DNA of 64,000 nucleotides from Pseudomonas taiwanensis DSM 21245 (GCF_000425785.1 NZ_AUEC01000019.1:1-64000); one strand, 5' to 3'; shown: positions 36,602 to 45,439, numbered from the stretch's first letter. Program-made: numbers and translations. Notes: a model not told the origin generated them from the sequence alone.

Positions 36602-37315
36602 CTAGTCGCCCCTGGAAATCACCTGGACGCCACTTGCCGTGCTGGCTGCGCCGAACACCTCGGCGTAGCGCAGCGTGGCATTGGCATGCTCGCGCATGAT
36701 GCTTTCGGCGCGCGCGCCCTGACGGTTGCGCAAGGCGTCGACCAGCGAGTGGTGCTGCATATGGGCAAAGTTGAAGCGCCGGTATTCGCGGGCCATGTCG
36801 TCGCGGTCGAAGGCCAGCGCCGACACCGATGCGAATGGCCGATGATCGTTGCGTGCCAGTGCCTCGGCGATTGCCGGGTTACCGCTGCCGGTGATGATTA
36901 CCTGATGCAAGCGCACGTTCAGGTCGTGGTAGGCCGCCAGGTCCTGCTCGGTGATGTAGCCCTTGTCGAACAGCGCGTCGCCCTCGTCCAGGCATTGCTT
37001 GAGCGTGGCCATGGCTTTGGCGTCCAGGCCGCGCTCGGCGCACTGCCGTGCTGCCAGGCCCTCGAGTACACCCCTCACCTCGACGGCGCCGGTAAGGTCT
37101 TCGACGCTCAGTGCGCGAACCTGAAAGCCCTTGCCGCCATGGCGGACCAGCAAGCCTTCCTGTTCAAGGGTACGAAACGCCATGCGCACCGGCATGCGCG
37201 AAACGCCGAAGCGCTCCGCCGTGGGAACTTCCATCAAGCGCTCACCGCCGGCCAACTCACCGGAAGCGATCATCTTGCGCAGGGCGACCAGGATGGTCTG
37301 GCCATGTTTGCTCAT
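36602..37315 (-). CDS. vanR: GntR/FCD-family regulator, probable vanillate repressor VanR
   Basis: 237 residues from ATG 37315. An N-terminal GntR winged HTH (LMEVPTAERFGVSRMPVRMAFRTLEQEG) is followed by an all-helical FCD ligand domain. FCD metal-site residues appear in HDLNVRLHQ and later His residues (HMQHHSLVDAL). The gene is convergent with vanB, separated by 7 bases, the arrangement seen in several Pseudomonas van loci. It probably binds the two GGATCC-centred operators before vanA and is released by vanillate. The upstream in-frame frame to 37345 is not needed. Confidence 0.88.
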   Translation of the reverse strand: MSKHGQTILVALRKMIASGELAGGERLMEVPTAERFGVSRMPVRMAFRTLEQEGLLVRHGGKGFQVRALSVEDLTGAVEVRGVLEGLAARQCAERGLDAKAMATLKQCLDEGDALFDKGYITEQDLAAYHDLNVRLHQVIITGSGNPAIAEALARNDHRPFASVSALAFDRDDMAREYRRFNFAHMQHHSLVDALRNRQGARAESIMREHANATLRYAEVFGAASTASGVQVISRGD

Positions 37316-37462
37316 TGCAGGCGACCTCGGGGAATGAGCCGCCATGGTAACGCAACGAGCACAGGCGTGCGCGGTGCTGGCAGGGCAGCCTCCGGGTCGA
37401 CGGTTTTTTCCTCGGTCGATGCATTGACGCGCGCGGCGATTGCTGACTATTCTCTCGAAACT

Positions 37463-37482
37463 GGAACGAGAATTCTAATTCT
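37463..37482. promoter_or_regulatory. Shared TetR-type operator, site A
   Basis: GGAACGAGAATTCTAATTCT, a partial dyad centred on AGAATTCT, 77 bases upstream of the flavin-dependent oxidoreductase gene. It matches sites at 41785, 46689 and 47469 (see findings). The rest of the 243-base region 37316-37558 shows no gene. Confidence 0.65.
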
Positions 37483-37558
37483 GTTGCGGGGTTCGAATCG
37501 GTACCGCCGGCCTCCCAGCCCTCGCCCAGCGACTCATCATGACAATAAGAGGACACAC

Positions 37559-38656
37559 ATGATGCGCTTCTCAGCATTCCTGGTCGGCCGCTCGACCGCC
37601 CCTGAACAAGACCGTTTCGTCATGGACGCCCTGGTAGAGCATGCCTGCGCTGCCGAACGGTTGGGCTTCGACGCGGTGTTCATGCCGGATCACCACTTCA
37701 CCGGCTACGCCCCCATGTCCAGCGACCCGTTCATGTTCGCGGCCTACCTGGCAGCGCAGCTCAAGCGAGTACATTTCGGCATGTCGGTCACCACGGTGCC
37801 ACTGCACCATCCGGTGCGTTTCGCCGAGCGGGTGAATCTGCTTGACCAGTTGACCGATGGGCGTTTGCTGGTGGGGGTGGGCAGCGGGACCACACCGGAG
37901 GAGATGATTGGCTTCGGTGTGAACTACAAGCATGCTTCGGCCTTGCTGCAGGAAAATCTCGACCTGGTCCAGCGCCTCTGGGACAAGGAACTGGAAGACG
38001 CCCCAATCTCCTTCGAAACCGCGCACTACAAGGGCGCCGTCGTGCAACGCATCGTGCCGACGGCCTACCAGAAGAAGTTCAACCGCATCATGCCGGTGGC
38101 GCTGCGCGAAACCAGCATGCAGCGGGCCGCCGACTCGGGCTGGCCAGCCTTCATTCCGGCGTTCACCCCGCCAGTGGCGGCCAGTGCCGATCCGTTCACC
38201 GAGCTGACCAAGTACTTCCACCGCTACCGCGACGCGCTGCACGAAGCCGGTCATGCGCCGGAGGTCGTCGCACATTGCCTGTCCTGGACCACACATACCT
38301 ACCAATGCGTGCACCTGGCCCCTAGTGCGGAGCAGGCGCAAGAGGAGCTCATGCAGATCCTCAAGGCCTACAAGCAGGCCATCGACCGCGAGTACCACTA
38401 CAACAAGCGCGCCGAAGTGCTCAGCGGCGTCTCGCTGCACCCACACCCTGACTGCTTCAGCCCGGAATGGATCAAGACCTGGTGCTTGCACGGGACACCG
38501 GAGCAGGTCGCCGAAGAACTGCACAAGCACAAGCAGCTTGGCATCGGCAACGTACTGATGGGCTTCACCAATGGGCCGCTCACTGAGCAGCGCATCGGCT
38601 TTGCCAACCAGTCGCTGGATCTGTTCTCCCGCGAAGTCATGCCGCAATTTCGTTGA
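37559..38656 (+). CDS. Luciferase-like (LLM-class) flavin-dependent oxidoreductase
   Basis: 365 residues with the bacterial luciferase TIM-barrel fold. Family blocks are GFDAVFMPDHHFTGY, MSVTTVPLHHPVRFAERVNLLDQLTDGR and GVGSGTTPEEM. The C-terminal part (GTPEQVAEELHKHKQLGIGNVLMGF) is the usual closing segment. Such enzymes use reduced FMN and O2 to hydroxylate or cleave organic substrates. The next gene encodes an NAD(P)H:FMN reductase, which could supply FMNH2. A much longer in-frame frame beginning at 36686 runs antisense through vanR and is rejected. AGAGGA precedes ATG 37559. First gene of a three-gene operon behind operator A. Confidence 0.87.
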   Translation: MMRFSAFLVGRSTAPEQDRFVMDALVEHACAAERLGFDAVFMPDHHFTGYAPMSSDPFMFAAYLAAQLKRVHFGMSVTTVPLHHPVRFAERVNLLDQLTDGRLLVGVGSGTTPEEMIGFGVNYKHASALLQENLDLVQRLWDKELEDAPISFETAHYKGAVVQRIVPTAYQKKFNRIMPVALRETSMQRAADSGWPAFIPAFTPPVAASADPFTELTKYFHRYRDALHEAGHAPEVVAHCLSWTTHTYQCVHLAPSAEQAQEELMQILKAYKQAIDREYHYNKRAEVLSGVSLHPHPDCFSPEWIKTWCLHGTPEQVAEELHKHKQLGIGNVLMGFTNGPLTEQRIGFANQSLDLFSREVMPQFR

Positions 38657-38672
38657 GCCGGAGGCTTGAGTC

Positions 38673-39293
38673 ATGAAACGTACTGTTCAATTGCATGATG
38701 CTGATCGGCCACTGATCGTCGGCATCGGCGGCACCACCCGGCCGGGGTCCAGCACCGAGAAGGCTCTGCGTTGTGCCTTGGAGCGCGCGCGGCAGTTGGG
38801 CGCACGGACCATTTTGTTCGGTGGCGCCGAGCTCTCTGCCTTGCCAAGCTTCGATCCGCAGGTGACCGAGCGCACCCCGGCCGAGGTGGCGTTGATCGAG
38901 GCGGTGCGTGCCGCCGATGGTGTGATCTTCGCAACACCCGGGTACCACGGCGGCGTTTCCGGATTGGTGAAGAACGCCATCGACCTGCTGGAAGACCTGC
39001 GTGAGGATCGCCGCGTCTACCTGGATGGCCGTGCGGTGGGTTGCATCGTCACAGCGGCCGGATGGCAGGGGTGTAACACCACCTTGGGAGCCCTGCGCTC
39101 CATCGTCCATGCACTGCGGGGCTGGCCAACGCCATTGGGCGTAACGCTCAACACTGCCGGCGCTGCGCTGTTCGACGCCGAGGGCCGTTGCACCCATGAG
39201 CAGATAGCGGCGTCGTTGGCCACACTGGCAGAGCAGAGCCTTGCGCTGGTGCAGCAGCGTCAGGGGGCAGGGCAGAGGTTCAGCCATGGGTAG
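38673..39293 (+). CDS. NAD(P)H-dependent FMN reductase
   Basis: 206 residues of the flavodoxin-like NADPH-dependent FMN reductase family. The phosphate-binding loop is GGTTRPGSSTEKALR near the N-terminus, and the flavin loop is FATPGYHGGVSGLVKNAIDLLE, here noted as TPGYHGG and LVKNAIDLL. It probably provides reduced FMN to the luciferase-like enzyme encoded 16 bases upstream. The stop overlaps the start of the GH3 gene by 8 bases, so translation is coupled. GGAGG precedes the ATG. Confidence 0.88.
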   Translation: MKRTVQLHDADRPLIVGIGGTTRPGSSTEKALRCALERARQLGARTILFGGAELSALPSFDPQVTERTPAEVALIEAVRAADGVIFATPGYHGGVSGLVKNAIDLLEDLREDRRVYLDGRAVGCIVTAAGWQGCNTTLGALRSIVHALRGWPTPLGVTLNTAGAALFDAEGRCTHEQIAASLATLAEQSLALVQQRQGAGQRFSHG

Positions 39294-41739
39294 CCCAGTA
39301 TTCGATTGGCGCCAGGTGGCGCACCTCACGGCCGGGCAGGATATGTGGTCGACTCATCCGCTGCCGGCAATCGGGCTCAAGTCCGTGCGTTTTTCCGACG
39401 GCCCGATGGGCATCACTGGAGGGCGGGTGGATGAGCGCGATCTTGCGCTGCTGACACCGTGCGGTCTGGCGCTGGCGGCCAGTTGGGATGGGGCGCTGGT
39501 GCGCAAGGTCGGCCAGGTGGTGGGCGACGAGGCGCTGCGTCTGGGAATCCAGGGCATCCTTGCGCCCAATCTCAACCTGATGCGTAGCCCGTTGGCGGGC
39601 CGGGCCTTCGAGTTGTTCGGCGAAGACCCACTGCTGATCTCGAATCTTGGTGGGGCCTGGGCTGCAGGGGTGCAGTCCCGTGGGGTGGCGTCGGTGATCA
39701 AGCACCTGGTGTGCAACGACTCGGAAACCGACCGGCGCAACATGAACGTGACGGTAGACGAACAGACCCTGCGGGAGGTGTATTTCCGCCCGTTCGAGCA
39801 CACGGCCAGGCAGGGAGCGTGGGGCATGTTGACGGCTTACAACAGCGTCAATGGGGTGCGCTGTGCCGAGCTTGGCCAAGCCATTGGCTGGCTCAAGCAG
39901 GGCTTGGGTTGGGACGGACTGGTGATGTCGGACTGGTTTGGCACCCACGACGGCGTCGCTAGCCTGGCGGCAGGGCTGGACCTGGAAATGCCCGGCCCTG
40001 CCCGGCATATGGGCGCGGCGCTGGACGTCGCTGCGCCGATCGGCGAACGCCTGGTCGATGCCGTCGAACGCCTGCAGCGCCTTGCTGGTCGAGTCGACAA
40101 CCCGCTTCCCTATGACGCCAGCGTCGCTGCCGAATCGGAGCGCATCGAGGTGCTGAAAGAGGCGGCGGCGGCTGGAATGGTGCTGTTGCGCAACGACGGC
40201 CTGTTGCCGTTGCGGCCGGATAAGGAAAAGCGCATCGCGGTCATCGGCCCCAACGCGATCCAGCCTTGTTTCCAAGGTGGCACGTTCGCCAAGGTAGCGC
40301 TCGACCCGGCGACGGAAATGCCGGTCACCTCGATCACGGCACGTTTCCACGAGGTGGTGTATGCCGAAGGCGTGGTCGCCGAGTACCGGATTCCCCCGTT
40401 GACCCGCGAGCCGCTGGACCTGAGCGTGACGTTCCGCGATGCCGAAGGGCACCTGGTGCACGAGGAAACGCGCCATGCTTCTTCGCTGGTCTGGTTCAAG
40501 GACATGCCCGGTGTGGGCGATCTTCTGTCGCTCGAAGGCATTGCCAACGTTACGGCTAGCACGGTCATGCAAGTGGCCAACAGTGGTGTGTATCGCTTCT
40601 TCCTCGGCGGTACGGGCGAGGTCAGCCTCTCCATCAACGGGCAGGCCTATGCCAGCTTCGATGGCGTCACCTTGTCCGGTGACATCATGGGCAAGTTGAT
40701 GCAGAGCCCACACACCTGGGTCGATGTGATACTGGAGGCGGGCCAGCAGTGTTCGCTTGAATTCTCGATGAACATTGGCCGAAGTCTGGCGCATGGCCTG
40801 TGGTTCGGCTGTCGAGCACCTCAGTCACATGACCTGCTCGCGCAAGCCGTGGCGTTGGCGCAGCAGGTGGATAGCGTCGTGCTCATGGTGGGGGAGACCG
40901 CCGATGCGGGGCTGGAAAGCGTCGACCGCGACACCACCCAGCTCAGCGCCGCACAGCAAACCCTGGTTCGTGCGGTCTGCGAGGTCAATCCGCGTACGGT
41001 CGTTGTGCTCAATGTGGGGCATCCGGTCGATACGGCCTGCCTGAAGCACGCCGCCGCTGTCATCGTCGCCTGGTATCCGGGGCAGGCCTTCGGGCCTGCA
41101 CTGGCCTCGGTATTGGCAGGCGATCTCGAGCCAGGTGGGCGGTTGCCGGTGACCTTCGCTGAGCGGGAGCAGGATTATCCGGTCTGGTCTCTCACGCCTG
41201 ATCCGGCGGGTGAGGTGCACTACCACGAGCGTTGGTGGGTGGGGTATCGCCATTTTGCGGCGCACTCGCTAACGCCTGCCTTTCCCTTCGGCCATGGCTT
41301 GGGTTATGCATCGATCGAGCCTGAAGTGGCCCAGTTGTCCGGGGAGCACGTCGAGACACTGAGCGTGCGCCTTGGGTTGCTGAACAACTCGTCTCGCCAG
41401 GGCAAGGCTGTTCCCCAGCTCTACCTGCTGGCCCCCCCCGAAGAAGGCCAGGACAGGCGATATTCTCTGGAGGCCTTCGCGGCGGTGGACGTTCCCGCGA
41501 CGGGGAGGGCCGCTGTCGACCTGGTGCTCCAGGCGCGCAGTTTTTCCCGTTGGGATTGCGAGCAGCAGCGGTGGCGACTGCAACCTGGGCTTTACCGCAT
41601 GACCCTGGGCGCTTCGAGCACTGACGGCTGGCTGCAGCTGGCGCTTGAGGTCGATGAGAAGGGCGGCGTGGAGGCGGGCGCATGGCATTCGCTGTTCGAT
41701 CAATCCATCCAAGCCAGCGATAGGCCGCTCACGAGATAA
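39286..41739 (+). CDS. Glycoside hydrolase family 3 beta-glycosidase with PA14-like insertion
   Basis: 817-residue cytoplasmic enzyme with no signal peptide. The GH3 N-terminal TIM barrel carries the substrate-binding KH pair (Lys139-His140) and nucleophile Asp216 in GLVMSDWFGTHDG. The alpha/beta sandwich domain follows, interrupted by a PA14-like beta domain at ~370-510 (ANSGVYRFFLGGTGEVSLSI), and a C-terminal fibronectin III-like domain ends the protein. The order is that of PA14-containing beta-glucosidases such as Kluyveromyces BglI, which act on aryl glycosides. ATG 39286 overlaps the reductase stop. Cytoplasmic location implies that an intact glycoside is imported first. Confidence 0.9.
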   Translation: MGSPVFDWRQVAHLTAGQDMWSTHPLPAIGLKSVRFSDGPMGITGGRVDERDLALLTPCGLALAASWDGALVRKVGQVVGDEALRLGIQGILAPNLNLMRSPLAGRAFELFGEDPLLISNLGGAWAAGVQSRGVASVIKHLVCNDSETDRRNMNVTVDEQTLREVYFRPFEHTARQGAWGMLTAYNSVNGVRCAELGQAIGWLKQGLGWDGLVMSDWFGTHDGVASLAAGLDLEMPGPARHMGAALDVAAPIGERLVDAVERLQRLAGRVDNPLPYDASVAAESERIEVLKEAAAAGMVLLRNDGLLPLRPDKEKRIAVIGPNAIQPCFQGGTFAKVALDPATEMPVTSITARFHEVVYAEGVVAEYRIPPLTREPLDLSVTFRDAEGHLVHEETRHASSLVWFKDMPGVGDLLSLEGIANVTASTVMQVANSGVYRFFLGGTGEVSLSINGQAYASFDGVTLSGDIMGKLMQSPHTWVDVILEAGQQCSLEFSMNIGRSLAHGLWFGCRAPQSHDLLAQAVALAQQVDSVVLMVGETADAGLESVDRDTTQLSAAQQTLVRAVCEVNPRTVVVLNVGHPVDTACLKHAAAVIVAWYPGQAFGPALASVLAGDLEPGGRLPVTFAEREQDYPVWSLTPDPAGEVHYHERWWVGYRHFAAHSLTPAFPFGHGLGYASIEPEVAQLSGEHVETLSVRLGLLNNSSRQGKAVPQLYLLAPPEEGQDRRYSLEAFAAVDVPATGRAAVDLVLQARSFSRWDCEQQRWRLQPGLYRMTLGASSTDGWLQLALEVDEKGGVEAGAWHSLFDQSIQASDRPLTR

Positions 41740-41784
41740 ATGATGTGCAGTGGCGCGAGTGCTGTGGCTCACTGCCAGACAATC

Positions 41785-41804
41785 AGAATAAGAATCCTCG
41801 TTCA
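41785..41804. promoter_or_regulatory. Shared TetR-type operator, site B
   Basis: AGAATAAGAATCCTCGTTCA. The reverse strand reads TGAACGAGGATTCTTATTCT, closely matching site A. It lies 45 bases upstream of the isomerase gene at 41849, and therefore between two operons of the cluster. Confidence 0.6.
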
Positions 41805-41848
41805 GAATAACAATGGCGGTCAGGAACCGCCCTACAAGGAGGTAAGAC

Positions 41849-42616
41849 GTGTACCCATCAGCCTGTATCGAATGGCTCTTTCAGGATGACTGTCCCAATT
41901 TCGCCGATCGCATCCGTGCGGCGAAATCCGCCGGGCTCAGCCATGTCGAGTTTCACCTGTGGCGCGACAAACCCATGGACCAGGTAGCGCACGCCTTGCG
42001 TGAAACCGGCGTGACCTTGACCAGCTTCTGCGTCGATCCGCGACGAAGCCTGGTCGATCCGGCGCAGCATGCCGAGTTCATCGAAGCGGTGCGCGACAGT
42101 CTGGCGGCCAGCCAGAAGGTCGGTTCGCCTCCGCTGATCGTGGCCTCTGGCTTCACCCGTGAGGGCGTGTCGCATGCCGAGCAACGCGCAGCCGCCATCG
42201 ACGCGCTGAGCAACGCCGCCCACCTGGCCGAACAGGCCGGCGTGGAGTTGCTGATCGAGCCACTCAACACCCGTATCGACCACCCCGGTATGTTCCTGCA
42301 CGACACCCGCGAAGCCCTGGACATCATCGAGGAGGTCGACAGTCCGAACCTCAAGCTGCTGTTCGATGTGTACCACTCCAGCGTGATGGATGAATCGCTG
42401 GAGGATGTGCTGCGCGGCCGCATGCACCTGGTGCGCCACGTGCAGATCGCCGACCTGCCAGGGCGCAATGAGCCTGGCACCGGGCAACTCGACTGGGACG
42501 ATGTGCTGCGACGGCTCGAGACGCTGGGGTACCGGCAAGCGATCGGCCTCGAGTACAAGCCCACCCTGCCTTCCCTGCAATCGCTGGCCACCGTGCGACA
42601 AGCCACCGGCCTGTAA
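41849..42616 (+). CDS. Hydroxypyruvate isomerase-like TIM-barrel sugar isomerase
   Basis: 255 residues starting with GTG 41849 behind a strong AAGGAGG. It belongs to the xylose-isomerase-like / AP endonuclease 2 TIM-barrel superfamily, closest in motif order to Hyi: metal-ligand Glu in LLIEPLNTR, Asp in LLFDVYHSS, Gln in RHVQIADLPGR with the family stretch GRNEPGTGQ, and Glu in IGLEYKP. The reaction is probably an aldose-ketose or 2-keto/3-keto sugar isomerisation. First gene of the operon with the deglycosidase subunits, so it may process the sugar released by them. Confidence 0.83.
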   Translation: MYPSACIEWLFQDDCPNFADRIRAAKSAGLSHVEFHLWRDKPMDQVAHALRETGVTLTSFCVDPRRSLVDPAQHAEFIEAVRDSLAASQKVGSPPLIVASGFTREGVSHAEQRAAAIDALSNAAHLAEQAGVELLIEPLNTRIDHPGMFLHDTREALDIIEEVDSPNLKLLFDVYHSSVMDESLEDVLRGRMHLVRHVQIADLPGRNEPGTGQLDWDDVLRRLETLGYRQAIGLEYKPTLPSLQSLATVRQATGL

Positions 42617-42638
42617 CAGCCACTCCAGGAAAAATGCC

Positions 42639-43649
42639 ATGAACAACAAGATCAAACGCGGCGTCAGTCTGTACAGCTTCCAGAACGAAACCTTCCTCGG
42701 CAAGATGGACCTGGCCGATTGCATCCACCAGTGCGCGCAGATGGGGGCACTGGGTATCGAGATCATCGGTGAGCAGAGCTTCGCGGGCTGGCCGGAGCAG
42801 GGCGTGGCCGACACGGCCATCGAGCATTGGCATCACCTGATGAAGAAGTACGGCACCGTGCCGGTGAGCCACGACTTCATGCTCGATTACAAGCGTTACA
42901 AAGGGCGGCCGATGCCCTTCGAAGAGCAGGTTCGCAGTGTGCGCAACGACCTGGAGTTCGGTGCGCGCCTGGGCATGAAATACATCCGCTCGCTGGTCTC
43001 GGTCGACCCGGAAGTCTTGGTGGCCGCCGCACCTTATGCCGAAGAACTGGGGCTGAAGATTCTCCTTGAAGTTCATGCTCCGCTGCACTTCGACCATCCC
43101 TGGATCATCCGCCACGCCGAAGCCTATGAGCGCGCCGGTACCCAGGCGTTGGGCTTCTTGCCGGACATGGGGATGTTTCTCGATCGCTTCCCGCGGGTCT
43201 GGAAGGAGCGGTTCATCCGCAATGGCTGCCCGGTCGCTGCCGCCGACTTCATCGAAAAGAGCTACGAAGACCGCCGCCTCAGCGAGTACGTCATCCTGGA
43301 CGTCATGGAGAAATGGGGGCCGGGCCCGCAACTGGCGATGGCCGAGACCCTGCGACACAACGCGGCGTTCGAACCCAAGCGAATGCTCGATTTCATGCCG
43401 CGCATCCACAATATCCACGCCAAGTTCTACGAGATGACCGAGTCGCTGCAAGAGTGGTCGATCCCGTATGACGAGATCTTCCGCGTGCTGCAAAAAGGTG
43501 GCTATGAGGGTTATGTCTGTTCCGAGTACGAGGGCAACCGTTGGGTGGAAGACGCCTTCGAAGTCGACAGCCTGCATCAGGTTCGCCTGCAACACCGCAT
43601 GTTCTGCAAACTGCTGAACGAAGATCTGCCCGCCGCTTTGGCCGCCTGA
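42639..43649 (+). CDS. C-glycoside deglycosidase-like alpha subunit (TIM-barrel)
   Basis: 336-residue TIM-barrel protein of the sugar phosphate isomerase/epimerase superfamily. Likely divalent-metal ligands are Glu144 (LLEVHAP), Asp176 (PDMGMF), a His of IHNIHAKF (257 or 260) and Glu296 or 298 (CSEYEGN). By itself it would be called a sugar isomerase. But the next gene, 11 bases on, encodes the small DUF6379 protein that is known as the partner subunit of this TIM-barrel in CarBC/DgpBC-type enzymes. Those enzymes cleave the C-C glycosidic bond of 3-keto C-glycosides. The assignment rests on this pairing plus fold. Confidence 0.8.
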   Translation: MNNKIKRGVSLYSFQNETFLGKMDLADCIHQCAQMGALGIEIIGEQSFAGWPEQGVADTAIEHWHHLMKKYGTVPVSHDFMLDYKRYKGRPMPFEEQVRSVRNDLEFGARLGMKYIRSLVSVDPEVLVAAAPYAEELGLKILLEVHAPLHFDHPWIIRHAEAYERAGTQALGFLPDMGMFLDRFPRVWKERFIRNGCPVAAADFIEKSYEDRRLSEYVILDVMEKWGPGPQLAMAETLRHNAAFEPKRMLDFMPRIHNIHAKFYEMTESLQEWSIPYDEIFRVLQKGGYEGYVCSEYEGNRWVEDAFEVDSLHQVRLQHRMFCKLLNEDLPAALAA

Positions 43650-43660
43650 GGATAGCCCCG

Positions 43661-44053
43661 ATGTTCGATAAACACATGATTTGCCAGGAAGGCTTCAACA
43701 ATGTCATCGAAGGCGGCAAGGTCACCGGCTTCCGCTTCCTCGCGCGTTTGCCGTATTACCGCGGCCTGGGCCTGTCGATGATCGAAGACATCGCTATCAG
43801 CGTGGACGGCGAGGCGATCGAACGCAGTGCGATTCGCTTTAGCGTAAGGGGCCGCAGCTGGAGCCTGGATGAGCTGGAAACCGTGTACGACGACCGCTGG
43901 AATTTTGGTGAGAAAGCCGAGCTGATCGTGCTCAAGCCCGGCGGCCTCGCCGAGGGCAAGCATCGCCTGAAGCTTGCCGAGAAGCTGCGGATTTCCTACC
44001 TGCCGTTCGTGCCCACCACGACGTGCGAGGCGGATGTCGCGCTGACGCAATGA
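43661..44053 (+). CDS. C-glycoside deglycosidase-like beta subunit (DUF6379 family)
   Basis: 130 residues, all-beta, starting MFDKHMICQEGFNNV with ATG 43661. The pattern GFRFLARLPYYRGLGLSMIE, noted as GFRFLARLPYYRG and LSMIEDI, and the tail LRISYLPFVPTTTCEA is what I recognise as the DUF6379/C-glycoside deglycosidase beta family. In characterised enzymes this subunit binds the alpha TIM barrel and shapes the active site. No signal peptide, so it acts in the cytoplasm. The longer frame beginning at 43541 overlaps the alpha gene and is rejected. Confidence 0.83.
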   Translation: MFDKHMICQEGFNNVIEGGKVTGFRFLARLPYYRGLGLSMIEDIAISVDGEAIERSAIRFSVRGRSWSLDELETVYDDRWNFGEKAELIVLKPGGLAEGKHRLKLAEKLRISYLPFVPTTTCEADVALTQ

Positions 44054-44153
44054 ACTGAACCTGTCCTGAACGCGGGCGAGTCGGGCCTTCCCGATTCGCC
44101 TTGCTGCGTGCCCAGTCCGTTTGATCTCCACAAGAACAATGAAGGAGAAGATC

Positions 44154-45377
44154 GTGGGAACTCCCCTTTCTGCTGCTCAAACCGCTCCACGCGCCGGGGT
44201 GGCGCAAGGCCTGATCATGGTGCTGACCGGATTCCTGCCCATTCTGGCTATTGTCTCGCTGGCACCGGCTGTACCGACGCTGATCGAGCACTTCGCGCCT
44301 GTCGCCCATGCGCAGGTGCTTATCCCGTTGATGATCACCGCACCGGGCTTGGTCATCGCCTTCGTGGCGCCTTTTGCCGGCTTGCTTGCCGACCGGCTGG
44401 GGCGTCGTCGTCTGCTCATCGGTGCGACATTCCTGTTCGGCGTGTGCGGTACCATGCCGCTGTGGTGCCAGTCGCTGACGCTGATCTTCGCCAGCCGTCT
44501 GGGCGTGGGTCTGGCGGAGGCCGTGGTACTGACGCTGGCTAACACCATGCTGGTGAACTATTTCAATGTCCGCCGTCGTCGCTTCTGGCTGGCGCTGCAA
44601 GGGTTCGTCGGGCCTTCGCTCGCCGCCGCTGTCATCGCCAGCTCTGGCTACCTGACCGCCCTGGTCTGGAATGGCGCGTTCTGGATCTACTCCATCGCCT
44701 TCCCGCTGTGCTTGGCCATGAAGGTATGGATGTTCGAGCCCGATGCCGATACCCGCCACGATGACGAGCCGCTGATCGACGACAGCGTTTTCCCTTGGCT
44801 GCGCATGGCGACCATCTGCCTGACCACCTTCGTCATTGCCGTCGTGTACTACGTCTACACCATCAACGCCGGTACCGCGTTCCATGCACTGGACGGCGCA
44901 TCGCCGCAGCGCATCGGCATGCTGATGTCGTTGGCGTCGTTGGCGGTGCCGCTGGGGGCATTGCTGTTCGGCTGGGTCTCCAGCCGGACCACGCCGGAGC
45001 GTGTGCTCACCGTCACGTTGGCGTTGATCGGTGCGGGCATGATCGCTATCGGGCAGGCACGCAACCCGATGGTCATGGGCGTTGGCGCGGTGGTTCAACA
45101 GGTCGGTGCCGGCATGGCCGTCAGCGCGATGATCTTCTGGGTGGCCTCGCTGGTGGGGCCTGCGCATCGCGGTCGGGCGATGGGGGCGTGGTCCAGTGCC
45201 TTCTTCGCCGGGATGTTCGTCAGCCCACTGTTCGTCAACCTGCTGCGCGTGCAGGCTGAGGGCAATATCATGGTGCCGTTTTCGGTATTCGGTGGCGTGG
45301 CGTTGGTGCTAGCAGCCGCGATCTTCGCCTATTCGCTTTCCGGACACGGGCATGCGCTACGCAAGCTTCCCGCCTGA
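44154..45377 (+). CDS. MFS transporter, probable glycoside or aromatic substrate importer
   Basis: 407-residue major facilitator protein with 12 predicted helices. The first cytoplasmic loop is GLLADRLGRRRLLIG, and the matching half-two loop is FGWVSSRTTPERVL. I choose GTG 44154 because AAGGAG lies 6 bases upstream; ATG 44139 would be an alternative but has no box. It is the last gene of the deglycosidase operon, so uptake of the substrate or of the released aglycone is likely. It is followed by a strong terminator. Confidence 0.84.
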   Translation: MGTPLSAAQTAPRAGVAQGLIMVLTGFLPILAIVSLAPAVPTLIEHFAPVAHAQVLIPLMITAPGLVIAFVAPFAGLLADRLGRRRLLIGATFLFGVCGTMPLWCQSLTLIFASRLGVGLAEAVVLTLANTMLVNYFNVRRRRFWLALQGFVGPSLAAAVIASSGYLTALVWNGAFWIYSIAFPLCLAMKVWMFEPDADTRHDDEPLIDDSVFPWLRMATICLTTFVIAVVYYVYTINAGTAFHALDGASPQRIGMLMSLASLAVPLGALLFGWVSSRTTPERVLTVTLALIGAGMIAIGQARNPMVMGVGAVVQQVGAGMAVSAMIFWVASLVGPAHRGRAMGAWSSAFFAGMFVSPLFVNLLRVQAEGNIMVPFSVFGGVALVLAAAIFAYSLSGHGHALRKLPA

Positions 45378-45394
45378 AACGCTTTATCGGCAGT

Positions 45395-45432
45395 AAAACA
45401 AAGGGCCTCCTGTTCAGGAGGCCCTTTGTTTT
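45395..45432. terminator. Strong bidirectional terminator
   Basis: Perfect 17-bp stem AAAACAAAGGGCCTCCT (45395-45411) / AGGAGGCCCTTTGTTTT (45416-45432) with a 4-base loop, flanked by A and T runs. It ends both the deglycosidase operon and the convergent Bcr/CflA transporter gene. Confidence 0.92.
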
Positions 45433-45439
45433 GTCAGCG

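Noticed and set aside
36596..36611. GGGCG/CGCCC hairpin as a vanB/vanR terminator
   Set aside because: The stem is only 5 bp with no T-tract; kept as a remark in the vanB entry.
36686..37558. Long N-terminal extension of the luciferase-like gene
   Set aside because: The extension is antisense to vanR and lies upstream of a good ribosome site at 37546; the family starts near the chosen Met.
39280..40794. 504-codon frame opposite the GH3 gene
   Set aside because: The GH3 nucleophile region is read on the plus strand; the reverse frame shows no family signal.
43932..45167. 411-codon frame opposite the MFS transporter
   Set aside because: His/Gln/Arg-rich mirror of a membrane protein; it also crosses the end of the deglycosidase beta gene.
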